From Saprospirales bacterium (GTDB lineage: Bacteria > Bacteroidota > Bacteroidia > Chitinophagales > Saprospiraceae), in NCBI GenBank assembly GCA_007695145.1, contig REEI01000083.1, forward strand, positions 1 to 64,000: 64,000 nucleotides of DNA. The letters run 5' to 3'. The notes under the pieces are model-generated. The model saw only the letters and a program-made list of their open reading frames with translations. It ran no database searches and was not told the origin of the DNA. This document shows, one piece after another, positions 9,361 to 17,919 of this stretch. The first letter of the stretch is position 1. The number at the start of each line of letters is the position of its first letter. The position numbers were made by a program, and so were the translations under genes.

Positions 9361-12300
9361 ATGAAACAAATTTTATTAATTGCGTTTGCGTCCCTGTTTA
9401 GCTGGGGTACGTTATTAGCCCAGCAAACCGTGAGTGGTACGGTTACTGATGATCAAGGGGAACCCTTAATCGGAGCTACGATTTTAGTTCAAGGTACCGG
9501 TACCGGTACTATTACAGATTTTGATGGCAACTTTTCATTAGAAGCTGCTCCTGATGCCACCCTCGTTATAAGTTTTACGGGGTATGAAACCAGGACCATA
9601 GAGGTAGATGGAAGATCGAGAGTAGATGTGATGCTCAGTGCAGGAATTTTCCTTGAAGGTGCAGTGGTCACCGCCATGGGAATAGAGAGAGAAAGAAGGG
9701 AATTGGGCTACGCAATCACTACGATTGATGGAAGTGACCTCGCTATTGCTCGTTCCGGGAATGCATTGGATGCCCTATCGGGAAGAGTTGCCGGTGTTAG
9801 GATTAATTCATCATCGGGAACTGCCGGGGGATCTTCAAATATTTTAATCAGGGGCATTAGTGCCTTTGGCGGAGGCTCACCACTATTTGTTGTTGATGGC
9901 GTTCCTGTTTCTAATTCTGCTTTTGCAGGGGACCGCAACCAAATAATTTCAGGTGGTGCGGATGTTGGCAATAGGGCAGGGGATCTCAATCCTGATGATA
10001 TTGAGTCAATATCAGTGCTTAAAGGCGCTTCTGCAGTTGCTCTTTATGGTCAAAGAGCAAGGGATGGAGTGGTAGTAGTAACGACCAAAAGAGCTCGTGA
10101 AAATAGACTTACAGTAGATGTAAATACATCCCTTAGATTTGCCTCACCATTTAGATTGCCCGACCTTCAGAATGAATATGCCTCAGGGAATTTTGGGCAG
10201 TATGATTCTGATAATTTCCTGAACGGATGGGGACCTAAAATTTCTGAAGTGGAGGGACAAAACTTTAGACAGTTTCCTTACGATGAAGAAAGACCGCTGG
10301 TTGCTTACCCGGATAATGTGAAGGATTTCTTCGAAACCGGAGTTACATTTGTAAACAATGTTTCTATAAGCAATAGAGGGGAATCAGGTGACTTCAGATT
10401 GTCTTATACCTATTTTGACGAGAACGGTATTGTACCCGGTAATGAGCTCAATAGAAATACGGTTTCGATCAATGCAGGTACTGCCTTTACCGATAATTTA
10501 AGGGCAAGGGCCATTGTGAACTATGTTCGGACAGAGGGATTGAACAGACCCAGACAAGGTAGTAACAATCCGAATATATTAATGAGCAATGTGTACCTAT
10601 TGCCGCGTACCACCAATATCAATGATCTCAAGAATAACTTGAGAAATGCTCAAGGCCAGGTACTTGGCGTCGATGGAAACAATCAGGTTAACAATCCATA
10701 TTGGATAATTGAGAATAACCCTTTTAGCAATATTGTCGACCGAGTTTACGGTAGTTTTGAGGTTAATTATGACCACAATGATTGGTTAACTTTGACAGGA
10801 AGATTGGGAACAGATTTCTATCAGGAGTACAGGAGAAATATTACTGCTAAAGAAACTCTCCAAAGAGTGAATGGTGAATTTGAGGACAGGGGAATTTACA
10901 GGAGAGAGTTGAATTCTGATATATACGCAACAGTAAGAAAAAGACTATCTGATGATATCTCATTTACCGGAATTGTAGGTTGGAATACCAATGAGATATA
11001 CTTCCAGAATGATAGAACTTTCGCAGCAGACCTTTTAGCGGCAGGGGTTTATAATCCTGCCAATGCGTTATCCACGAATATTGAGAGATTCGAATCTACC
11101 AGAAGACTGGTAGGTGGGTTTTTTGATGTAGGATTTGGATATAGGGACTTCTTGTATGTAAATGTAACGGGTAGGAATGATTGGAGTTCTACTTTGCCAA
11201 AAGACAACAGGTCATTTTTCTACCCTGGTGTCAGTACTTCTTTCATCTTTACAGATGCATTTAATCTAGAGAGTGATATACTGTCTTTTGGAAAACTAAG
11301 AGCGAGTTATGCCCAAGTCGGAAGTGATGAAGCTCCTTATCAATTGGACTTTTTGTTTTCACCACTTAGCGATGTGTTTACTCAGTTTGTTTCAAATAAC
11401 ACCTATCCATTTGGTGGAGAGGCAGCATTCAGTGGGCCCGCAACTTTGCCGGCAGGTTTGAGCCTAAAACCCCAATCGCAAAATACCTTGGAAATAGGTG
11501 CTGAGTTGCAGTTTTTCAGAGGTAGATTAGGGCTTGATGTAGCCTATTACAATACGCTCACTGAGGATATAATAGTGTCGGTTGCATTGGCCCAGTCGAC
11601 AGGTTTTGAAGCGGCCCGAAGAAATGCCGGATCAGTTAGGAACGAAGGTGTTGAAATCCTTTTGAGTGCAATACCTGTCCGAACCTCAAACTTTGAGTGG
11701 GAAACGGTAGTTAATTTCACTAGAAATGTTCAAACCGTGGAGACGATAGCTGAAGGCTTAGACGATTTGGCACTAACAAGCGGATTTAGTGGATTGAGTA
11801 TAAGAGCAGAGACGGGTGGGTCTTTTGGTCTTCACGGAGCCGGATGGGAGCGCAGTCCAGATGGACAACTTGTTATTGACAGGACTACAGGACTTAGAGT
11901 ACCGGGCGCCAGAACCAATCTTGGGGATATTTTCCCGGATTATCAGATCGGATTTATCAATCGTTTTTCATACGGAAATTTCACCCTTCATGCTTTGATT
12001 GATGTTTCGCAAGGTGGTGTTTTATTCAGTCGGACAGTTTCCGGTCTTAGAGGTGCAGGTTTGGCAGAGGAAACTTTGGAGAACCGCGGAAAGATTTTTA
12101 TTGATCAGGGAGTCAACCGTGTGACTGATTCAGAAGGAAACGTAACCTATGTGCCCAATGAAACGCCGGTTAGATCCATGCAGGAGTTTTGGAGCAACTA
12201 TACCAATAATAACAATACAGAGGGAAGTGTTTTTGATGCGGATTATATAAAACTTCGAGAAATCTCCATAAGCTATAATTTGCCCCGGGAGTGGCTTCAG

Positions 12301-12492
12301 CGGACTTTTATCAGAGAAATGAGTATTGGTATCGAAGGTAGAAACTTGTTATTGATCAATAGTTCAGTGCCCCATATTGATCCAGAGGCCAGTTTCTTCG
12401 GACCAAGTTTGGTAGGTGGAGCTGCAAATATCGAATTCTATAGCGTTCCTACAGCCAGAAGTATTGGAGGTAATGTGAAAATAAGATTTTAA
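9361..12492 (+). CDS. SusC/RagA-family TonB-linked outer-membrane transporter
   Basis: 1043 residues. A signal peptide (1-20, cut after LLAQ) is followed by a carboxypeptidase-regulatory-like beta-sandwich at about 22-108 (VSGTVTDDQGEPLIGATI, TDFDGNFSL), a short TonB-box-like stretch (GAVVTAMGI), and a plug domain at about 115-225 (LSGRVAGVRI, ILIRGISAFG, PLFVVDGVP, IESISVLKGASAVALYG). The rest is a 22-strand type barrel ending in the strand VGG-to-KIRF. No N-terminal STN domain is present. It forms the TonB-driven channel capped by the SusD protein encoded 21 bases downstream. Substrate is unknown: no glycoside hydrolase, peptidase or sulfatase accompanies the operon, so a glycan locus cannot be claimed. 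The start is certain from the signal peptide. Confidence 0.97.
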   Translation: MKQILLIAFASLFSWGTLLAQQTVSGTVTDDQGEPLIGATILVQGTGTGTITDFDGNFSLEAAPDATLVISFTGYETRTIEVDGRSRVDVMLSAGIFLEGAVVTAMGIERERRELGYAITTIDGSDLAIARSGNALDALSGRVAGVRINSSSGTAGGSSNILIRGISAFGGGSPLFVVDGVPVSNSAFAGDRNQIISGGADVGNRAGDLNPDDIESISVLKGASAVALYGQRARDGVVVVTTKRARENRLTVDVNTSLRFASPFRLPDLQNEYASGNFGQYDSDNFLNGWGPKISEVEGQNFRQFPYDEERPLVAYPDNVKDFFETGVTFVNNVSISNRGESGDFRLSYTYFDENGIVPGNELNRNTVSINAGTAFTDNLRARAIVNYVRTEGLNRPRQGSNNPNILMSNVYLLPRTTNINDLKNNLRNAQGQVLGVDGNNQVNNPYWIIENNPFSNIVDRVYGSFEVNYDHNDWLTLTGRLGTDFYQEYRRNITAKETLQRVNGEFEDRGIYRRELNSDIYATVRKRLSDDISFTGIVGWNTNEIYFQNDRTFAADLLAAGVYNPANALSTNIERFESTRRLVGGFFDVGFGYRDFLYVNVTGRNDWSSTLPKDNRSFFYPGVSTSFIFTDAFNLESDILSFGKLRASYAQVGSDEAPYQLDFLFSPLSDVFTQFVSNNTYPFGGEAAFSGPATLPAGLSLKPQSQNTLEIGAELQFFRGRLGLDVAYYNTLTEDIIVSVALAQSTGFEAARRNAGSVRNEGVEILLSAIPVRTSNFEWETVVNFTRNVQTVETIAEGLDDLALTSGFSGLSIRAETGGSFGLHGAGWERSPDGQLVIDRTTGLRVPGARTNLGDIFPDYQIGFINRFSYGNFTLHALIDVSQGGVLFSRTVSGLRGAGLAEETLENRGKIFIDQGVNRVTDSEGNVTYVPNETPVRSMQEFWSNYTNNNNTEGSVFDADYIKLREISISYNLPREWLQRTFIREMSIGIEGRNLLLINSSVPHIDPEASFFGPSLVGGAANIEFYSVPTARSIGGNVKIRF

Positions 12493-12513
12493 TAATCCTG
12501 AAAAAATTTAACT

Positions 12514-13995
12514 ATGAATTATTTTAAATATTTAATTTGTTTCTTTTGTATCTTTTTGGTCTCATCATGCGATAGTTACCTGGACGTAAATGATGATCCA
12601 AATAGAGCAACAGCAGTTGAGCCAGATCCTTTGTTTGTTTCAGTCATTAATGATTACTCAACAAACAGAGTAATTGATTTGGGTCCTGCTCTTATGTCCG
12701 CCTCACAATTAATGTCAGGTGGTGGGTCGCTCGGAGCAGGAGTGTTTACCGATCCGGAGAGGTATATTTTTAGCATTTTTACCACAGGCAATACCTGGAG
12801 GGCTTATTATAGAGGGATTCAAAAAAATCTAGCGTTGGCTATAGGGTTAGCTGAAGAGAATGGAGATGTTTGGACTGAGGCTCAATGTAGAATTTTCAGA
12901 AGCTTTACCTATTACAGCACCACCATGCTTTGGGAAAATGTTCCTTTTTCCCAGGCAGTTGATTTGGACCTTGAAACCAGGACATTGAGAACTCAAAATC
13001 CTGTCTTTGATCCCCAAGAGCAAATTTTAAGAGGGATTATTGCTGAATTAGACTTGGCTTTGGATTTGATAGGTCAGGGTGAATTTGGTGGAGTTCAGTC
13101 CGGAGATTTGATTTATAAAGGGAATATGGAGAACTGGGCAAAGTTTGCCAGATCTCTGAGGTTCAGGGTATTGATGACCTTGGCAAACAGAGATGGATCC
13201 GTAGCCTCTGAAATTGCTAACATGATAGCTGCAGGTGGAATGATTTCCTCCAATGCAGAAAATGCTGAGTTTCCATTTTTTAGTGTTCCGAATAATCAAA
13301 ACCCTTTCTGGAGAACTCTCGATGCCTTTGCCGGCGGAAGTAACTTTTTCTATTTTGCCGGTGAGACCATGGTTGAATTGATGAAATCTAAAAACGATCC
13401 GAGAGTCTCTGTATATTTTCAACCCTATCCCGGTGGTGGTTCCCCTGCTGAGGTTACAGGTGCTCCTCCAGGAGTGACTAATATTGGATTCAATCCTTGG
13501 GTTCTCTCAACTGCTCCTCCGGGAACAAGTGGAACCAATCAACTTGTCAGACCCAATTCACCGGATGTACTCTTTTCTTACTCTGAGCAGGCATTGCTAG
13601 AGGCAGAGGCCCACGCTAGAGGTTTTGGTGGTGGAGGTCTATCGGCTGCCGACCAACAATTGAGAAATGGTATTACTGCTGCTATGTTGAATCACGGTAT
13701 CTCCCAGGAAGAAATTGATAGTTATCTTTCCAATGAGGTTCCTGATTTGACTACCCTCTCCCAGGCAGATGCAATTAAAATCATCGCTGAGGAATTATGG
13801 GTCGATTGTGTAATTAGACCGCTTGAGGGATTTACCCATTGGAGAAGATCCAATATTCCGGAATTGAATGTTCCAGATGGTGCCATTACTGCCGGATTGG
13901 CCTATAGGTTACCTTATCCTCCGGATGAATTGGCTGCAAATACCAACGCCCCTGCAGTAATTCCAACTGATCAGAAGATGTGGTTTCAAGATTAA
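12514..13995 (+). CDS. SusD/RagB-family surface lipoprotein
   Basis: 493 residues. N-terminal lipoprotein signal ending in VSSC at about residue 19, followed by the DSYLDVNDDPN motif that marks the SusD-like family 2 branch. The body is alpha-helical, with the usual NWAKFARSLRFRVLMTLAN helix and a C-terminal EELWVDCVIRPLEGFTHWRRS-type helix (quoted here in part). The lipoprotein should cover the SusC channel on the cell surface and bind the imported ligand. It lies 21 bases after SusC and 26 bases before the third gene, so the three are probably one operon. No truncation is seen. Confidence 0.95.
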   Translation: MNYFKYLICFFCIFLVSSCDSYLDVNDDPNRATAVEPDPLFVSVINDYSTNRVIDLGPALMSASQLMSGGGSLGAGVFTDPERYIFSIFTTGNTWRAYYRGIQKNLALAIGLAEENGDVWTEAQCRIFRSFTYYSTTMLWENVPFSQAVDLDLETRTLRTQNPVFDPQEQILRGIIAELDLALDLIGQGEFGGVQSGDLIYKGNMENWAKFARSLRFRVLMTLANRDGSVASEIANMIAAGGMISSNAENAEFPFFSVPNNQNPFWRTLDAFAGGSNFFYFAGETMVELMKSKNDPRVSVYFQPYPGGGSPAEVTGAPPGVTNIGFNPWVLSTAPPGTSGTNQLVRPNSPDVLFSYSEQALLEAEAHARGFGGGGLSAADQQLRNGITAAMLNHGISQEEIDSYLSNEVPDLTTLSQADAIKIIAEELWVDCVIRPLEGFTHWRRSNIPELNVPDGAITAGLAYRLPYPPDELAANTNAPAVIPTDQKMWFQD

Positions 13996-14021
13996 TTTAA
14001 TAATCAAATAAATCAAATATT

Positions 14022-14465
14022 ATGAAATTTATAAAATATATATTTTGCCTAATGGTGTTGCCGGCCATGGTTATCTCTTGCGGTGATTTTGATGATGATA
14101 ATCTGGATTTTTCGAACTCCTTGAATCCTTATGTTGAAATTAATAGTCCTCCAGTTGTAGTTTTAGAACCTGGAGAATCATTTGTTCTACCTGTAGTAAT
14201 AAGGGTTGCTATCCAAAGTGATTTAAATGTTTCTTATGTAATTGAAGGGGACATGATGGCCCAATCTGAGGTTGTAATTCCGGCAAATAGCTTATCCGCT
14301 TCAATTATGGTACCTGCCTTGAATGAAGAAGGTCAGGCTACTGTTACCATTACAGGAGCTACGAGTGATGGAAATGAGGAGTTTTCCATAGGTAGAGGTG
14401 ATGCAGCATTAGGGCTTTCAAGAACTTCAGTGGTAATCAACTGGGTAATGCCTGATGACGAATAG
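14022..14465 (+). CDS. Small lipoprotein, third gene of the SusCD operon
   Basis: 147 residues. A signal peptide ends in the lipobox VISC at about residue 20, followed by the acidic stretch GDFDDDNLDF that in Bacteroidota often directs surface exposure. The mature part looks like one or two beta-sandwich domains: NSLNPYVEIN, VLEPGESFVLPVVIRVA, then VIPANSLSASIMVPALNEEGQATVTITGA (quoted in part). I recall similar short lipoproteins following SusC/SusD pairs in Saprospiria-like genomes, but their ligand is unknown. It ends with TAG and is followed by a terminator, marking the operon end. Confidence 0.85.
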   Translation: MKFIKYIFCLMVLPAMVISCGDFDDDNLDFSNSLNPYVEINSPPVVVLEPGESFVLPVVIRVAIQSDLNVSYVIEGDMMAQSEVVIPANSLSASIMVPALNEEGQATVTITGATSDGNEEFSIGRGDAALGLSRTSVVINWVMPDDE

Positions 14466-14557
14466 CAAGTAATATTGAAAGGTCGGTTGTAAGGGGTGGT
14501 CATTAACTTTAATCTCCTTAAAATCAAGCTAAAATATTTTGTATAAAAAGGATTTGT

Positions 14558-14604
14558 AATGCCGCAAGACAATTTTCAGGTAACTGGATATGGCTTGCGG
14601 CATT
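14558..14604 (+). terminator. Terminator of the SusC-SusD-lipoprotein operon
   Basis: AATGCCGCAAG at 14558-14568 pairs perfectly with CTTGCGGCATT at 14594-14604 (11 bp, 25-base loop), followed by TTATTA. It lies 92 bases after the stop. The long loop makes it less typical than a short hairpin, but no other end signal is present. Confidence 0.6.
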
Positions 14605-15054
14605 TTATTAAATTGTAAATTACTAAGTTTATTAAACGTAGGTCAGCTCCCTTAATCTTAAAACCTGTTATACTCCAGGTCCTTATTCAAGGCAAACAAT
14701 TTTGATCTTTAACTTGCCAATCGAAGGATAATTGAGTAAAGAATTTTAAAAGTTATAATCAAGATTTGAATTCTGCTTAATGTATTTTTGAAAAATTGCA
14801 GCGACAAGCTAATTATCAAACTAGTGGAGACTGGATATATTAATCTAGGTTTTCATTTGAAGGAGCATTTTCTTTCACCCCGGTATACTTGTCATTATGC
14901 CATAGGTGAATGTACCTAAAGTATATGAATCCATAGCCATCCCTCGATTAGAAACGGACCTCCACCACCATAAGTGAACAAAAGAAACACTACTTATCGT
15001 AAGACATTATAAAATCATTCCATACCCGCATTTTTTATAAACCATTATTAGCTG
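14605..15054. other. Intergenic stretch with a decayed coding remnant
   Basis: No intact gene. The only coding-like part is the minus-strand remnant at 14840-14998, annotated separately. The remainder is AT-rich without repeats or hairpins that I can support. Confidence 0.5.
14840..14998 (-). pseudogene. C-terminal remnant of a possible membrane protein, frameshifted
   Basis: In one minus-strand frame, after a TAA, the sequence reads VVFLLFTYGGGGPFLIEG. Skipping one base (the T after GAG GGA) continues in the next frame as GYGFIYFRYIHLWHNDKY and then an acidic tail NAPSNENLD ending in TAA at 14840-14842. Both halves are hydrophobic and protein-like while the third frame is not convincing. 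I read it as the last 50 residues of a lost membrane protein with a one-base insertion. The family is not recognised; chance is possible at this length. Confidence 0.35.
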
Positions 15055-15062
15055 TAAATTTG
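15055..15062 (+). promoter_or_regulatory. Candidate -7 element (TAAATTTG) for the mutL operon
   Basis: Exact match to TAnnTTTG 28 bases before the ATG at 15091, the right distance for a short leader. No clear -33 TTTG accompanies it. Confidence 0.4.
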
Positions 15063-15090
15063 TTCTACTTTAGAATCATAAAGCAGCATC

Positions 15091-15384
15091 ATGCAATCTT
15101 TCTTCAAAACACCGAAGAACAATTCTTTCCAGTACATTCCACGCTTCTACGATGAGCGAAAGGAGGAGTTGGAGGACTTCAGAAATCAGTACGACGAGGA
15201 GCAAGATCCTGAAAGGATCAAAGAACGCGTCATTAGGAAAATGCGGTCCCGCTATTACAGCCGGGGAAAGTATGCAAAAAAGGCAAATAGAAAATCGGGT
15301 GCTATGGTGTTTCTGATTGCCCTGATACTGTTAGCTTTGGCCGTGCTGGTGCTCGTCGGTTATCCTGAGCTGACCAATATTTGA
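15091..15384 (+). CDS. Small protein with one C-terminal membrane helix
   Basis: 97 residues. The first 70 are highly charged and probably cytoplasmic (KNNSFQYIPRFYDERKEEL, then a basic KMRSRYYSRGKYAKKANRK). Residues 72-92 form a single hydrophobic helix (MVFLIALILLALAVLVLV). It lies 24 bases upstream of mutL. Short proteins of this form before mutL occur in other Bacteroidota, as far as I recall, but no function is established. The start is the only ATG, close behind a candidate -7 element. Confidence 0.8.
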   Translation: MQSFFKTPKNNSFQYIPRFYDERKEELEDFRNQYDEEQDPERIKERVIRKMRSRYYSRGKYAKKANRKSGAMVFLIALILLALAVLVLVGYPELTNI

Positions 15385-15408
15385 CTTCTTACCAATTAAT
15401 GTAATCTA

Positions 15409-17223
15409 ATGAGCAACATCATTAAGTTATTACCCGATCATATAGCCAATCAAATAGCTGCCGGAGAGGTCATACAAAGGCCCGCTTCTGTGGTTAAAGA
15501 GTTGATGGAAAATTCCATCGATTCCGGAGCCAATCACATTCAGCTTATTTTAAAAGATTCCGGTAAGCAGCTGATTCAGGTAGTGGACAATGGGAAAGGG
15601 ATGAATCCGGAAGACGCACGGCTGGCCTTTGAGCGCCATGCCACCAGCAAAATTAGTAGTGGAGAAGATTTGTTCAACATCAGAACCATGGGGTTTAGGG
15701 GAGAAGCACTGGCCTCTATTGCTGCAGTTGCCAGAGTGGAGTTGATTACCCGGCAGGAAGGGGAAGAACTTGGAACCAGAATTTTAATTGAGGGCTCAGA
15801 AGTGAGCTCTCAGGAACCTGCAGCTGCTCTTTCCGGAACTTCCATTTCGGTTAAAAACCTGTTTTACAACATACCAGCGAGGCGCAAGTTCCTCAAATCA
15901 GATCGCGTAGAACTCCGACACATCATTCAGGAATTTGAGAGAATTGCCCTTGGCTTTCCACAAATCGAGTTCTCCCTTCACAACGATGATTCAGAATTGA
16001 TGAAATTGCCAGGCGGTAATCTTAAGGAACGGATACTGAATGTCTTTGGAAAAAATCTGGGTGACAAGCTCTTTCCCATCAGTGAGACTACCGACTTCCT
16101 CACACTTAAGGGTTTTGCAGTTAAACCGCAGTTCTGCAAAAAATCCCGCAAGGAGCAATTCCTTTTTCTCAACAATCGGTATTTCAAGAGTGGATATCTT
16201 CACCATGCCGTCAAAGGTGCCTACGAGGGCCTACTTACTGCAGATGAGCAGCCGTCTTACTTCATATTTTTTGACATAGACCCCACTCTGGTCGATGTCA
16301 ATGTTCACCCTACCAAGCAGGAAGTTAAGTTTCAAGATGAGCGTATCATATACAATTTATTGAGGGTAACCATCAGACATGGATTGGGCAAGCATCAACT
16401 CACTCCCACCCTGGATTTCGATTTGGAAAGAGGGGAGAGATTGATAGCCAGTGGCCATATTTCCGACCATGCACCCAATGCAGCTTCTACATCTGGTAAA
16501 GCATCTCCATCCCCTTCCGGAGGATCTTTTCAACCATCTGCACCGAGACGCGAAAAAGAAGATGGTGACAATTGGGCCCAGATATTTGAGGGCATTCGGA
16601 AGGACCTTACTGAACAGCCCGGAGCTGATCAGATGAAACTAGAAACAGGAGAGAAAAAGGAGGTGTTTTCAGGCTTTTTTCAAGTGCTGCAGCGATATGT
16701 AGTGATCAAGACAGATAGGGGGGTGGTATTGATCAACCAACAAAGAGCCCACGAGCAAATTCTTTATGAACAGTTTTTGAAGTCTATAGAGAATGAAGAG
16801 GGAACTTCTCAAAATTTACTCTTTCCAAAAACCATTGAAATGGCGGCCTCTGAAGCTGCCCTGCTTCAGGAATTGGTTCCCGACCTCCAAAAGACCGGTT
16901 TGCAAATTGAACATTTTGGAGGAAATAGTTTTGTGATTCATGGCAGACCCGCAATCTGGACGAGAGAAATGGAAGAGGAGGAAATGTTGACCGAGATTCT
17001 TGAAAATTACAGAATAAAGGGGGAATATAGGGATTTGGCAAAGAGAATTGCGTTCTCCATGGCCCGTTCATTGAGAATTCCGGGTAAAAAAGTGCTTTCT
17101 GAAACCGAAATGTCGGTACTTATCAGTAAAATGCTGGTAGAAAAGCCCCATCTTGATCTCATTCATAAAAAGACGGTGGTAACATTGGATGAGGAGGCAC
17201 TTTCAAAACTTTTTAAAAGCTGA
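15409..17223 (+). CDS. mutL: DNA mismatch repair protein MutL
   Basis: 604 residues. The N-terminal GHKL ATPase (about 1-330) has all motifs: KELMENSIDSGA, DNGKGM, HATSKI and GFRGEALASIAAV, followed by NLFYNIPARRKFL and the DVNVHPTKQEVKF segment. A low-complexity linker (about 350-400) leads to the C-terminal dimerisation domain. MutL couples MutS mismatch recognition to strand removal. At the position where endonuclease-active MutL proteins have D-Q-H-A-x2-E-x4-E this one reads NQQRAHEQILYE, so the first Asp and the His are replaced, and the end (LIHKKTV) lacks the CPHGRP motif. Nicking activity is therefore doubtful. It is 2 bases upstream of the first rhomboid gene. Confidence 0.97.
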   Translation: MSNIIKLLPDHIANQIAAGEVIQRPASVVKELMENSIDSGANHIQLILKDSGKQLIQVVDNGKGMNPEDARLAFERHATSKISSGEDLFNIRTMGFRGEALASIAAVARVELITRQEGEELGTRILIEGSEVSSQEPAAALSGTSISVKNLFYNIPARRKFLKSDRVELRHIIQEFERIALGFPQIEFSLHNDDSELMKLPGGNLKERILNVFGKNLGDKLFPISETTDFLTLKGFAVKPQFCKKSRKEQFLFLNNRYFKSGYLHHAVKGAYEGLLTADEQPSYFIFFDIDPTLVDVNVHPTKQEVKFQDERIIYNLLRVTIRHGLGKHQLTPTLDFDLERGERLIASGHISDHAPNAASTSGKASPSPSGGSFQPSAPRREKEDGDNWAQIFEGIRKDLTEQPGADQMKLETGEKKEVFSGFFQVLQRYVVIKTDRGVVLINQQRAHEQILYEQFLKSIENEEGTSQNLLFPKTIEMAASEAALLQELVPDLQKTGLQIEHFGGNSFVIHGRPAIWTREMEEEEMLTEILENYRIKGEYRDLAKRIAFSMARSLRIPGKKVLSETEMSVLISKMLVEKPHLDLIHKKTVVTLDEEALSKLFKS

Positions 17224-17225
17224 GC

Positions 17226-17900
17226 ATGTACAGAGTTACGGATGTAGTTAAGCACCTGTTGTTGATCAATATAGTTGTTTTTATAGGCACTATTTTTTTA
17301 ATGGGAGACCCATCAGGTCTTGCGATGAATCAATTAGTTGGAGGTCAAGCAACAGATTTTTCCGGCTGGGCCAGATTTCAACTGGCAATGTTTTACCCCA
17401 CATCTGAATTTTTTCGGCCCTTCCAGATAGTCACACATATGTTCATGCACGCCAGCTTTGGGCATCTTTTTTTCAACATGTTTGCCCTGTTTATGTTTGG
17501 GCCTCCACTGGAAGCACTTTGGGGACCTCGGCGCTTTTTGTTCTTTTACTTTTTTACAGGATTTGGTGCAATGTTATTACATCTTTTCGTCAAATTTCTG
17601 GAAATGCAGTTTTTCGGTGCGCCAATGTTTGAGATCAATATTCCTATGCTTGGAGCTTCAGGTGCTATTTTTGGGCTGCTGCTTGGTTTCGGACTCATGT
17701 TTCCCGAGAGTAAAATTATGTTGATTATTCCACCCATACCCATAAAAGCCAAATACTTTGTACTGATAATTGCTGGATTGGAGTTATTTTTAGGACTGAG
17801 CAGAATGAGCTCCGGGATCGCCCATTTTGCTCATCTTGGAGGAGCCTTATTCGGGTTTTTCCTCATATTTTACTGGCGGAAGTTTGGATCGAGATTATAA
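17226..17900 (+). CDS. Rhomboid-family intramembrane serine protease 1
   Basis: 224 residues with six predicted membrane helices. The catalytic pair is visible: Ser145 in GASGAIFG (helix 4) and His203 in HFAHLGG (helix 6). The L1-loop and helix-2 region carries HASFGHLFFNMFALFMFG with the usual H and N that shape the oxyanion hole. It should cleave membrane-anchored proteins in the inner membrane; substrates are unknown. The ATG follows the mutL stop by 2 bases, and a second rhomboid follows 19 bases later, an arrangement common in Bacteroidota. Confidence 0.94.
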   Translation: MYRVTDVVKHLLLINIVVFIGTIFLMGDPSGLAMNQLVGGQATDFSGWARFQLAMFYPTSEFFRPFQIVTHMFMHASFGHLFFNMFALFMFGPPLEALWGPRRFLFFYFFTGFGAMLLHLFVKFLEMQFFGAPMFEINIPMLGASGAIFGLLLGFGLMFPESKIMLIIPPIPIKAKYFVLIIAGLELFLGLSRMSSGIAHFAHLGGALFGFFLIFYWRKFGSRL

Positions 17901-17919
17901 TTTTTGGTAACTTAGAACT

